26,306 nt of DNA from positions 1 to 26,306 of the forward strand of contig CALSCP010002859.1 in assembly GCA_943704425.1 (NCBI GenBank), read 5' to 3'. Shown here piece after piece: positions 8,597 to 19,154 of this stretch. The position numbers were made by a program, and so were the translations under genes. Each line of letters begins with the position of its first letter. Position 1 is the stretch's first letter. Under the pieces are notes generated by a model that did no database searches, was not told where the DNA came from, and saw only the letters and a program-made list of their open reading frames with translations. This DNA is from Ministeria vibrans ATCC 50519 (taxonomy: Eukaryota; Opisthokonta; Filasterea).

Positions 8597-10887
8597 CTAT
8601 TGTTGAGTGAAGAAACGCGCAAAGGAACGACGAATGGGCTGATTAGGAGAGAGAGGCACAATGGGAATGGGAGTGGGGGAGCCTGAGCGAATGGCAGTAA
8701 TGCACAGCTGAAGATGAGAGTCGATGGAACAGTCAATGCGGACAGAGTCGCTAGGGTTAGGGTTCTCATTGAAGTTAGGATTGCGGCGCATTAGGTGCAC
8801 TGTGCGTGGCCACTGTTGCGAGTGCGCCAATGTCCGGTGTGCCACTGTATACCCTTCCGCTTCTCCTTCAGCAACTGCCAAATCAATCTGCAATGCAAAC
8901 CATTCATTAATAACAATCACATTTCAGAATGCGAATACAAACCTGATTCTCCGCAATCACATGATTCAACATCAAAGGGATTTCCTTCTCATAGTCCACA
9001 AACGGTTTCATCACAAGTCCTAAAATTCCACACACAAGCAAAAAAAAAAATCACTTTCTCTCCTTCGCACTTTTCTTTTTCAGATTTTCTACCGGAAGTT
9101 TGATCAGTGATGGAAAGAGCCAGATCAGACTGACTGAGCGAAAGAGTAACCAAGCGATTAGGAAATCGCAAAGTGGAATGCTTTGGAGTGATATTGAGAG
9201 TGAGAGTGAAGCTGTGTGGGACTTTTTGGTGTGCGCTGAGACTCTTTTTGTGCGTGTTGTCCTTTGAGCGATTGACTTGTGCTTCTTTTTTCTGTCGTTG
9301 AGTGCCTGATTCGGTCTGTGACTGAGCTTGTGCTTCCGTCTTGTGTAGTTTGTAAGTGGTTTTGCGGTCTTTTTCGTCTGAGGCGGTCGATTGTGGGTCG
9401 TTGATGAGTGCTGTTTTGTAGTGGGTTTCAGACGACACAAAAATGACAATCGGATCACTAAAAGAAAAAGAATGTGTAAGATAATAGCCAGGGCAATGAG
9501 TGGCAGTTACGATTGAGAGAGAATAAAACGATCGAGTGAGACCCAAATGCGCTCAATTGAACTGAGATGAGACGCACAACTCAGAATGTGAGACAGAAGA
9601 AACTGTTCGCGTTTTGTTGGAAGTCTAAAAACAAATGAGGTTAGTGTGCAGTGTGTTTGTTTGCTTGTGGCTCGTTTGTTTGATACTGTGCTTTAAAGTC
9701 AAATTCAGTCCATTCTTTCCATTGCTGAGAATGGACAAAACGGAGAGCGGAAAAGGCTGAGCGTTCGAGAGAGGCTGAGCGCAATTGAGTGAGTGTGGAG
9801 AGCGTGGAGTTGGACGGAGAGAGAGAAATAGGGGAGAGTCTGATTGAGAGGGAGTGAGAGTGAGAGAGAGGGGAGAGAATGAGAGAGGAGGAGACACGCG
9901 AGGAGTTGAAGTGGGAGGAGAGGAAGGCGGCGCGACTGAGTTGGGTGTGGAGATGGGAGGTGAGGAGAGCGTGCTGGGCGGTAGCAATAGACTGGTCGAG
10001 GGGCGAGGAGGGGGTGAGGGTGAGAAGTGTGTGGAGGAGCGAGAGAGGAGGTGAGGAGCGCAAGTCGTTGTGTTGCGTGGGGGAGGTTGTGTCTTGGGGA
10101 GAGATGAAGCATAGGTGGAGTGATTGCGCTTGTTGGAGTTTATCTGGGAGTTCGACGCGAAGGCCGCCTGGCTGGCCTGGTTCGCTGACAACCAGAGGGA
10201 AGTCGCAGGGCTCGAGGCATTGGATGGCGCCCGCGGTGCGACGGTAGCCAATGTCGACGAGAAGCGTTCCTTGGCGGTCGCGTTGCAGCTGCCAGCGGCT
10301 CAGCAGACGCGCCAGCTCCTCTTCGTGATCGCTCGATGTGACCACAGAGCGTTCGAGGGAGGCCGTGGCGCTCGTGAGGTAGGCGATGGCGTCCTGGAGC
10401 GACTGCAGATGGGCCGCATAGTGTGCAGGCACATTGGGTTTGGCTGGAAGATCGGCGCGGACAAGCTTGGGCGCGAGAAACGTCTTGTGGTGCAACAGCT
10501 GAAGGACGCGATGGGCAACGGCAACCTCGTGCCGAGCGTGGTGCACAAGCGAGGCTGGATCGTCGGTGGGAGCGGGGCCGTCGTCGCCGCTGCCCTCCCG
10601 CGCCTTGTCGTCGTCTTTCTCGTCGTCTTCCTGTGCAGATCCCGTCGCCATGCGCATCACAGAGCGCACGTCGATCTCACGCACCTTGTGAAACATCTCC
10701 GTGGTGGTGGATGGCGTCCTGAGCATTGTGAGTGTCACTTAAAATGTCGAAGAAAAACGTTTTCATACTCGACATATTCGCGCTCAAGCGTCGCTGCCGA
10801 CAGAGACCCCGCCACTGCCGCATTCGAGGCATTGTACAGGCGTATTCTCTTAGCAGCCGGTGGCTCTACTGCAACTGAAGGTTCCAT
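8597..10887 (-). CDS. MED17: Mediator complex subunit 17
   Basis: Six exons: 10887-10769, 10718-9687, 9624-9511, 9457-9093, 9019-8943 and 8887-8597, giving 665 aa (human 651). MED17 is a head-module scaffold of Mediator and acts in the nucleus to couple activators to RNA polymerase II. Diagnostic segments are ELARLLSRWQLQRDR followed by LVDIGYRRTAG (about 174-203), matching human ELLRLRQHWKLRK and LGDLSYRSAGS. A second is ATAQHALLTSHLHTQLSRAA (about 285-304), matching the human AAQNVLLCKEIFAQLSREA. KRIRL near the N-terminus is basic. Residues 70-95 are acidic and about 305-365 Ser/Leu-rich. Introns are 50-73 bp. I chose ATG 10887; an in-frame GTG at 10929 is not needed. Exon 6 includes a telomere-like CCTAACCCTA. 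The C-terminal half is divergent. Confidence 0.85.
8752..8764 (+). repeat. Telomere-like TAGGGTTAGGGTT inside MED17 exon 6
   Basis: Two TTAGGG-type units lie within coding sequence; on the minus strand they encode NPNPS. Two longer or similar tracts occur at 16759-16770 and 18230-18253. Confidence 0.75.
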
Positions 10888-10977
10888 CAAAAAATTGTGA
10901 AATTGATAAAAAATGAGTATGAGTTTCACTATTAAATTAATTCACAATCATCACAATTTTCTTACGTGTACTCCGTG
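10888..10977. promoter_or_regulatory. 90-bp divergent promoter MED17 / ZGRF1
   Basis: Only 90 bp lie between the two ATGs. It is AT-rich with TTCACAATCATCACAATTTT near the middle. By position it should act bidirectionally. No recognised core promoter motif. Confidence 0.6.
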
Positions 10978-13900
10978 ATGGAGTACTCCGTTTTGTACAC
11001 ACAACAAATGACGAAGAAGCACAAGTCGTTTCACGATGGCAGAGCAGTGTATTCATAAAAAAAACAAAAAAAAACTCGTTTCAAACTCGCTTGCGACAAC
11101 AAAACCTTTCGCCCTGGCCGTCTCTTCTCAGGATCGACACGACCGGCCGTTTCACACTGTTCAATGACAACAACACACTGCTCACGTCGACCATGGTCAA
11201 CCCATCGCTTGTCGCTGTCGGCGAAGAGATTGAACTGGAGCGCTTCATTGTCCAGATCGACGCGGTGCGCGCCAACGGCAGCGAACCGCCGTCGACAACG
11301 GTCACACGTACCCTTTCCGCCCCAGCGCCAACCCAGCCTCGTCGAGCGGGTTTGCCGCGAGCAGGTCTCGCTGGAGCTCCCGCCATAGCTCGCAAGGCCA
11401 TTCCGTCCTCCTCGTCGACTTCTTGTGCTCTGTCCTCGCCACCCACGTCCGCGTCTCAGCCTGCTGCGACAGGTCGAAGTGCCGCTGAGATCCTTGCGCT
11501 ACTAGGTGGCGGTGCTCCGCGCGCTCCGTCTCACACTGCAACAGCTTCAGCACCATTGCCTGCACCTTTCTCAACTGCACCTGTACATAGCCAACGTGTC
11601 GAGCGCACTGCACCGCCCCCCTCCCACCTTGCCTCAAGAATTCTCGCTGATATGCCCACTTTTCGTCAGGTCTCAGCCGCACCTGCAGTCGCATCTGTTC
11701 GAGCGCCATCTTCGGCCATCAGCACGACGACGTCAAGTTCATTTCATCCACCCGCCTCTAACAACAGCACTTCCACTACCACCAGCGCCGCCTCGTCCCT
11801 TTCCTTCTCCTCCTCTTCCTCCTCTTCCTCCTCCTCCTCCTCTTTCCGGGCCCTTCCACGAACCGCTGCTCCACCCCCTTCCGAGCTTACCTTTCCCTCT
11901 ACCGATGCCATTGCACAATGCGACGGTGCTCGTCGCAAGGCGACCATTGGCACATCCTTTGACTCGTTTGGTGCTTACCAACGCTCCCTGACGCGCGCTC
12001 TCCACGAACAGGTAAATGTGAACCTCTTCGAGACGGCCGCTCGCTACCACGATGCGCTGGCGCGTCTTGATACTTCGGCCTGCTCATTTGCCGTGAGTCG
12101 CCGTGGCGCCGCCGGCAAGAAATACACCAAGGAGTCGACAGAGGACGCCAACGCACCCCACTGCAAGCACGGCGCCACCAAGCTGCTCGTCGTCAAGAAA
12201 CCCGGTGCCAATCAGGGTCGCATGTTCTATAAGTGTCCCGAGCGAGAGCAATCCAAGGCCTGCAACTTCTTCAAGTGGGCCGACGAGGTTGCGGCGAGCT
12301 CGACTTTGTCCACCACTGCGCCTGGTCGTGTCGCCATTGCCACTCCGAGTGCTCTCGAACAAGTGATGAAAAGCTCCAACCTCTACCTCTATTGCGCCTG
12401 CTCACTCACTCCCCACCGTCGTCCCTCCTACATGAAAAACGCTTCGTCGTATTCCTCCACCTACGACATTGCGCTGTCGTACCGTGAACCATCGTCGGCA
12501 TACGCACGCGACGACCTCTGGGTGGTCAGCACCTCTGTCTCCTTTGACCGATGTCTCTTGGCGCGCAGCTCGTTCTTTGGACCTAGCAGTGATGGTGTGG
12601 TGGAACTTACGCCCATCAGTGGTGCCTGGTCGGCCGTGGTGCACGCAGCGCCGAGCGCCGAAGCGACCGTGTTTGCGCTGCATCTGCGCGAGACAAGCTC
12701 CGAGTTTATTTGCATCGACACAGTCGAGCGTCACCTCTCGTGTGACCTACCCGTCCTGCCACACTTGCTCACGCGCGACGGAGTTTCGCTGCATTCGCGC
12801 CAATACACCGGTCGACTTGATGTCACACATGTGTCGCTCGATGAGTACGCCACGGTCGCCATCGAAAAGCACCACCTCAACGAAGATCAGACACTTGCCT
12901 TGCGCGAGTGCGCCTCCATGCTTGCCTTCAATGGTATTCTGCGCAACAATCATGCCCTGGTGAGCGAATCGCAGCGTCCCTCTTCGCCACTTCTTCTTGT
13001 TCACGGTGTCTTTGGCGCGGGCAAAAGCTACTGGCTCTCCGTTGCCATCACCATGATGTGTCAGGTGCTCGAAGAGAGCGGCAGTCATGACAAAATCTTG
13101 CTCGCCTCCACCACCAACGTTGCCGTGGACCGCGTTCTTGCAGGTCTGCTTGAACTTGGCTTTGATAACTTTGTGCGTGTGGGCTCTGTGCGCAAAATTG
13201 CCAAAAAGGTTCTGCCCTACTCGGTCCACGCAAGCTCCAGCGACAAACAAGATTTGGCCGATCTTCGCAAAATGCTTGCTGACGAGTCGCTCGCTGTGAA
13301 CGAGAAAGGTTGTGTGAAGCGTGCCATTCAAGCAATGCAGGTGAAACAAAGACCGACAAAACAAAGCAGTCCATAATAATAATAATAGTATTATTTATAT
13401 TATTATTATGATTAATATTACTATTAATAATTATTATTATTATTAATTTTTATTATTATAAAATATAATTATTTATTTTCTTTTTTTGTTGTTTTCTTGA
13501 CGTAGCGCGGCAATCGACTGGATCGTCTTCAGGCTGCACGCGTTGTGGGCGCCACGACGGCTGCCGCTCATTTTCCTTGTCTTGACGGTTTTCATTTTGC
13601 CATTGTTTTGCTCGATGAGTGCTCTCAGGTCTGGACGCTATTCAACTTTACATGTTTATTATTTAATTTATTATTGTTGTTAACTTTTGTTGTGTTTTTG
13701 TGGTTTAGATGACTGAACCGGCGGCACTTCAGGCAATCGCACGTTTTTCGACGCAGCGATTGGTGCTGGTGGGCGACCCAAAGCAGCTGTCGCCGACCAT
13801 CACGGGGCCTGAGCCAGAGCACATGAACGGACTGGAACAGACTATGTTCGATCGACTGTGTGCGATGGGCGTGGAACCTCTCATGTTGGGCATTCAGTAT

Positions 13901-15226
13901 CGCATGCATCCGCGTCTCTCGGCTATTTGCAATGAGCTTTTCTACGAGGGTCGTCTGCGCGATGGTGTGTCCGCCGAAGATCGTCCTCCGTTGCACGCTG
14001 ACTTGCCGACGCTGCGTTTCTTTGACGTGGTCAATGGACAAGAGCGACGCACGCCCGACGGGAGTTTCGACAATGCGCGTGAGGTGGATGTCGTCTGTGA
14101 GATTGTCGGCTGGCTCGCGGAGCGTAAGGTGTCGCCTGCCGACATTGGCGTTGTGTGCCTGTACAAGGCTCAGGCACTCGCGGTGTCGGATGCGTTGCGA
14201 CAGGGTCGAGCTGGCGAGGCACTGCCGGTGTCGTCGACTGCGGCCATACTTGTGTCGACAGTCGATGCGTTTCAGGGAGGCGAGCGAGAGGTGATCCTGT
14301 TGACATGTGTACGCTCTGCGCACGTTGGCTTTGTCGACTCGAGCAAACGCACCAATGTGGCGCTGTCACGTGCCAAGCGGCACCTGTTCATTGTGGGCCA
14401 CGGGTCGATGCTTGGTGGGAACGCCACATGGCGCACCGTCATCGAGCATTGTCGTAGTGCACCCCGCGGCTACATTACCGGCCACAATTTTGTCGAGCAG
14501 CAGCGCTACGAGAAGGCGATGCGTCTTGAGCAAGGTACACTTGTGGACCACGAGGCGGACTGTGACAACGACGATGAGGCTGGTGAGGAGGGAGAGGAAG
14601 AGGAAGCACTGGAGCGACTGGATCGAGAGCGAGGGGCGCGTGAAGAGCGTGAGAGTCGCGGCATTGACATTACCATGTCGGATGGTGAGGGTGCTGCCGA
14701 GGCAGAGGAGCACGAGCTTAATGAGCGTCACAACAGTTTAGGAAGCTTTATTGTGGAGGATGGTGAGGAGGAACAAGAAGAAAAACAAGAAGAACCAGAA
14801 GAAGAAGAAAGGGTGCGCGGGAAGCGACGACGCTCGCGCGAAAATCACATAGGGAATTGCACAAGTGATAGTGAGGAGGAGGGAGGTACAGATGATGATG
14901 GTGATGATGATGATGATGGTGATGGTGATGATGATGATGGCATGAGTTTTATCAGAAAACGGCGCAAGCACAAGCGTCCTCGTCGTGTGCTGAGTGACGC
15001 TTCAATGGGAGAGCTGAAGCCACAACGGAAGAGCCGACTTAAGGTGGTGGTGTCCAGCGATGAAGATGAGGAGAAGGCGTCGATGGCGCTGACGCCACAG
15101 TCGAGGAAGCGTTGGTTGAGGGAAGCATTGGGCAATGCTTCGAATGGTGACGATGATGAAGATGGCGATGATGATGATGATAATGATGATGATTTGCGCG
15201 CGAGTGTCTTTTGTTCAAATAAATAG
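10978..15226 (+). CDS. ZGRF1: ZGRF1-type superfamily 1 DNA helicase
   Basis: Four exons: 10978-11048, 11132-13340, 13506-13628 and 13709-15226, giving 1306 aa. The first 70 or so residues, YTQQMTKKHKSFHDGRA then VGEEIELERFIVQID, form the DUF2439 domain found in ZGRF1 and fungal Mte1/Dbl2. A GRF zinc finger follows (C368, H370, C392, C401; GRMFYKC and FFKWADE). The helicase core has Walker A GVFGAGKS (649-656), LLASTTNVAVDRVL, Walker B LLDECSQ (ending 801), GDPKQLSP (823-830), QYRMHP (864-869), VDAFQGGEREV and NVALSRAKRHLF, as in UPF1-like SF1 helicases. ZGRF1 and relatives promote homologous recombination and interstrand crosslink repair in the nucleus. The C-terminus alternates acidic runs (DDDGDDDDD) with basic KRRKHKRPRR. 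Exon 1 is short but essential to complete DUF2439. Intron 2 is an AT-only-like TTA/ATA tract. Confidence 0.92.
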
Positions 15227-15489
15227 AAGAATTTATTCATGATACAGTCACCAGATCTACAACAAAAGCACAAGTGCAATCTTTATTCAATATCCAGTGA
15301 GCTAGTTGCAATGGTGTAGTTCAAATTAAACTTTTCACTTCATTTATTATCATAAATAATTTAATTAATTGTTTGTTTGTTGTGTTGTGTTTGTGATTGA
15401 TAAAAATTAATAATATAATCTTCACCTCAATTATTTTTTCTTTTTCGCCTCTTCGTTGCTCCTTTATCGACTTCTTTGTTCTCCTTATC
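15227..15489. other. Spacer between ZGRF1 and Churchill genes
   Basis: 263 bp, AT-rich, on a same-strand gene pair. It holds the ZGRF1 3' UTR and the Churchill promoter. AATAAA at 15218-15223 overlaps the ZGRF1 stop codon and could serve as a polyadenylation signal, though it is very early. Confidence 0.5.
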
Positions 15490-16034
15490 ATGTGCAAAGA
15501 TTGCCTGAGATCAAGAATGCCAGACAGAGTATGTTGCCACTCAACCGTGTTTTACACCCTTTCCCTCTTCATGCGCTCTTTAGGGCTCCCTCTGTGTCGA
15601 TTCCGGCGCGTATGTCCTAAACTACAAAGGCTGTGCGGAATGTCAGTCTGTCGAACTCAAACAGGTGACGACAGTTTCAGTTTTTGTCCAACTCACTCTG
15701 TCTTTGTCGTTGCGCCTGCCGTAGGATGCGAGAAAGGAGGAGACAGACGAGGATGGCGAGGAGACGATCACTTACACCCGTACGGCGCACCGCACGCGAC
15801 ACAATCCGTCTCAACAAGTCAACGTCTCACTCTCATATTGTGTGTTGTATTATTGTGTGTGTGTTAGACAAGTGTGCCTCTTGTGATCACACCGTTGCCC
15901 GTCACTCACACACTTTCAGTGTCGAGGATGCCTATCAGACGTACAGCATGGAGTGCATGCTCTGTGGCCATGGCGATGACCAGCGCAGTGTTATGCCATA
16001 CGATCCAGCCAAAGCGCGAAGAGGAATCTTCTAA
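15490..16034 (+). CDS. CHURC1: Churchill protein (zinc-binding)
   Basis: Four small exons, 15490-15528, 15584-15664, 15725-15779 and 15868-16034, give 113 aa (human 112). MCKDCLRSRMPDR, LNYKGCAEC, DGEETITYTHKCASCDH, TVARHSHTFSVEDAYQTYSM and CMLCGH follow the Churchill family almost position by position, including the CxxC pairs and His residues that bind three zinc ions in a single-layer beta sheet. In vertebrates Churchill regulates FGF signalling in neural induction and was proposed as a transcriptional regulator; in a protist its role is unknown. Introns are 55-88 bp. The first exon is only 13 codons. It converges with the hydrolase gene across 98 bp. Confidence 0.95.
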
Positions 16035-16132
16035 TGTATATAATATGCACTAACAAAATTAATTATACTATAATTATTGTCTTTTTTTGACACTCTTTAT
16101 GAATTTCTTTTCTTATTATTTTGGCGTTGTTG

Positions 16133-18787
16133 TTATTGTTGACTAATCTGTCCCGAAGCATCAACACTATCCTCTTCTTTGTCGCCACATCTCGTCCATC
16201 CGCACTTCGAGTGCACCACTCGACAGCACATTGCTGAGCAGTGCGTCGTGTCCACATTCCTAATACCCCGCTCTCCCTGCTGCAGCTCCACATCTGTCTG
16301 CACCGGCGCCAGACCTCGCACAGCAAAATGAGTGTAGCGGCGTTCGACTCGCGCTTGAGACGCACCCCATTGACACACAAAGAAAAAGGAAGAGCAAAAG
16401 CTAAAACTAACGTGTACTTATTAATTAAGAAGAGGATCAAGTGACGACAAATGGTGGCGGGAGCTTGTTCTGCCACGCGCAACGAGATACACCAGAGCAG
16501 AGACACATACAATGGCAATGAGAGACGTGACAATGAGACCCGCTTGAAGAGAGTGCACCATTTTGTCGTTGTGCTGTTCGGTGATGGGTTGGTTGTCGAG
16601 GACAAATTCAGTGATGGCATTGAGGACTTCCGGAACGACGTGGACGGAAGAGCCATCAAGATAACGCGTCTGAATAAGAAAGTGTTGTCATTCATTTCGC
16701 ATGTTATTCTCATAGGGGAGGGGAAGTTAAGGAAGTTACTAGGCGGGTTATATCATTTGGGTTAGGGTTACCATCATGTGAGTGAGATTTGCAAACACGT
16801 TAGTCTCAACACTGTTAATAGGACCGGGAGTGCCAGTCACATACGGAAGAGTATCACTCAAATTAGTTTGAAGAGTGTTCTACAAACAAAACGTAAAATC
16901 AGACAGATAATTATATTAACTGAACTTACGAGCAAAGGACCAAACGCACTTGGAGGAATAAGCAGGTCAGTCCACGAATTCACAGTCAAAATGGAACCAG
17001 ATACGTTTGACAAAAGCGCTCTTTGATACAACGGGTCTCCTAAGAATACGATGAAAATAACGTCATAATTATTATGAATAATATAATAATACGACACGAT
17101 GTGTTTATCATTCTTATCAGAATACGTTCGTTGCGATTTGGATCGGACAATTCATAGTATTCTTCTTGTTTTGTGCTTTTTGCGTTTACCCAATTCAATT
17201 TGAGAAGCACTAAATTTAGCAAATTGACAGATTCCAAGAGAATAACCCAAATTACACTCCAAGAGACACTCATGAGTGTTATTTCCACTCTGACATATTC
17301 CACTTCCTAAACACAATGATATAATAGTAATATTTATGTGTTATTTTTTGAGAATGTAAAAGACGAAGTGAGCAGGATATTGAGTCGTTGTGTTGTTCGG
17401 AATAGAATACTGATTCGATTTTTAAGGGAAAGAGAACTTTACCGCAATTTGAGGGACATATAGTGCGATTGAGTCTTTGATCAAAAGCGCCAAGCGGACA
17501 AATTATGGATTGAGTGGAGTCGGGTGAGATTGTGCCGTCGCGTAAGAGATTATACTGAGGGACCTACAGAGAGACGAGACGGGAGAGAGACACAAGATCG
17601 TTTCAGTGAGAGTTTGTGTGAATTGATTGAGTGAGATTGATTGAGTAAGAATGGCTGAGCTGAAAAGAGATAGGACAAGAGAGTGACACAAGATCGTTTC
17701 AGTGAGAGTTTGTGAGAATTGATTGAGAATGATTGTGAGAGAGTGGATATTGAGATTGATTGCAAGTATTGTATACAGTTGGTTTGGACCAACTTTGAAA
17801 CTAATAATAAAAATCTCATTTATCGTTTTGATTCTTTCTCGTTTTTTGTTCGTCTGTTGGAGGGGGTAAAACATAAACTCTTACGGCATTGTGAATAGTG
17901 CACTGATAGGAAGAAATTGTGCCTTGCAACTGAATGATATTCTGTGAGCGCATAGGACTGTCGGGCTGCGCAGACCAATAGGCCAACTGATCTTCAAAGA
18001 GAGGTAATTGGCGTTGAGATTGAACTTGAAGGATCTCATCGTCATTAAGTCCGTAGCCCATGAGAAGCGCCATTCGCGAGACAATCTGCGTGTGTGTGGA
18101 GGCGACCAGCGGGGCAATGTGGGTGCCCTGCGAATGCCCGATGACTGTGAGTGAGGAGGCGTGTGTGTAGAGCTGGTCGGCAAGGAACTCGAGCGATGTG
18201 CTTGCGTCGCTGGGTGGCGTCAGAGAGGATTAGGGTAAGGGTTAGGGTTAGGGAAAGAAAGCAAGAACAAAGTGTACACAAACCTGGCAAAATCGAAAAC
18301 ATTCAGTTCTTGAAGAATCACGCAGTTCGTTGTGACGTTCCGGTTGCAGTATTGGTAGGTACAGCCATGAAGGGATCCACAGGAGCGCTTGTCGTAGACA
18401 AGAACGGCCATGTCTGCCTGTGAGAAGCGGACACAGATCACCGACACACACCGCCAACTGCTCGCACTGTACCTTTGTCGCCAGCTGCACAGCAATGTCG
18501 CGCAGCGGCTCAAGCGGCCCGTCTGTTTCCCAGCGGTTGTTAGGGCCACTTCCGGAGATGAGCACTGCGCCGTAAAAGGGCCCATTGCCTGTAGAGTGGA
18601 GGAATGAGAAGGGTGCGTTGACGACACGCGATGGTTGCGCACCTTTGGGCTTGACGACAGTGCCATGCAGCGTGATTTGGCCACTGTCGACGACAGACGA
18701 CTGGTAGCTGACATTCACAAACTCAATGTCGGCCAGGGTCGCCAGAGGGGTGCACGCAACAATGAGCGCAACGACACAAGCAAACAT
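16133..18787 (-). CDS. Secreted/membrane alpha/beta hydrolase with EGF-like insert
   Basis: Ten exons: 18787-18643, 18588-18473, 18417-18284, 18209-17885, 17563-17443, 17306-17190, 17039-16930, 16879-16772, 16669-16491 and 16400-16133, giving 540 aa with consistent phases. MFACVVALIVACTPLATL is a signal peptide. VLISGSGPNNRW and VIGHSQGTH (nucleophile Ser158) mark an alpha/beta hydrolase of the peptidase/esterase type. SWTDLLIPP (Asp343) and SSVHVVPEVLN (His402) are plausible acid and base. Between Ser158 and Asp343 sits a six-cysteine EGF-like module (C276, C280, C285, C294, C298, C307). A hydrophobic segment near 436-460 precedes the tail, so the enzyme is probably a type I membrane protein facing outside. 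The last junction is the least certain: without it the protein ends LDPLLN at 16421. Substrate unknown. Confidence 0.75.
16759..16770 (+). repeat. Telomere-like GGGTTAGGGTTA at a hydrolase intron 5' splice site
   Basis: On the transcribed strand the intron 16771-16670 begins GTAACCCTAACCC, so the telomere-like sequence directly forms the 5' splice region. Confidence 0.75.
17589..17737. repeat. Direct repeat of about 50 bp in hydrolase intron 4
   Basis: GACACAAGATCGTTTCAGTG starts at 17589 and recurs at 17685, an offset of 96 bp. Each copy continues AGAGTTTGTG and an AATTGATTGAG block. It sits in the 321-bp intron 17884-17564 of the hydrolase gene, and looks like a local duplication. Confidence 0.85.
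18230..18253 (+). repeat. Interstitial telomere-like repeat in hydrolase intron 3
   Basis: Four consecutive units, TTAGGG, TAAGGG, TTAGGG, TTAGGG, lie within the 74-bp intron 18283-18210. The transcript strand reads CCCTAA repeats and provides part of the pyrimidine-rich region before the 3' splice site. Confidence 0.88.
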
Positions 18788-19154
18788 TTCGGAAGAATTT
18801 TGATTGGGTTTTGATTCGAGTCATTACTCATTGTTTGAATATACAATAAAACATGACAATTAACAGTCAACTGCCCGTTGCTCCTTTTACTCCTCTGCGC
18901 TAAAATGATTTAGATGAGTGACAGCTGACAATTGTGAACTGACAAGTACTTGACTCGCTTAAGAGTCGGCAGTCTATTAGTTACAAATTTATAATAATAA
19001 TAATTAACACCACGTCAACTTGTGTCAAATACTCTCAAATTTACTTGGTGAATTCTTGCTCCATCGGTGTGCGTGTGTGTGTGTTTAAGAACTGCAGAGT
19101 AAAGTGCTCTCCTTGGCGTTGGCAGGGGGTTCGTAATTCTGAAACAAACTGAAA
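18788..19154. promoter_or_regulatory. Divergent promoter region hydrolase / IQCB1-like
   Basis: 367 bp between two opposed start codons. AT-rich around 18835-18860 and 18980-19010 (TAATAATAATAATTAA), with a short GT run at 19068-19084. No gene seen and no named motif recognised. Confidence 0.6.

Noticed and set aside
8989-9546. 185-codon minus-strand ORF taken as one gene
   Set aside because: Only its middle part (9457-9093) is MED17 exon 4; the ends are intron, as shown by phase-consistent splice sites on both sides.
11739-12050. Gly/Glu-rich and Arg/Glu-rich antisense frames
   Set aside because: Shadows of the Ser-rich low-complexity part of ZGRF1 on the opposite strand.
14845-15279. Ser-rich minus-strand ORF
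   Set aside because: Antisense of the Asp-rich C-terminus of ZGRF1.
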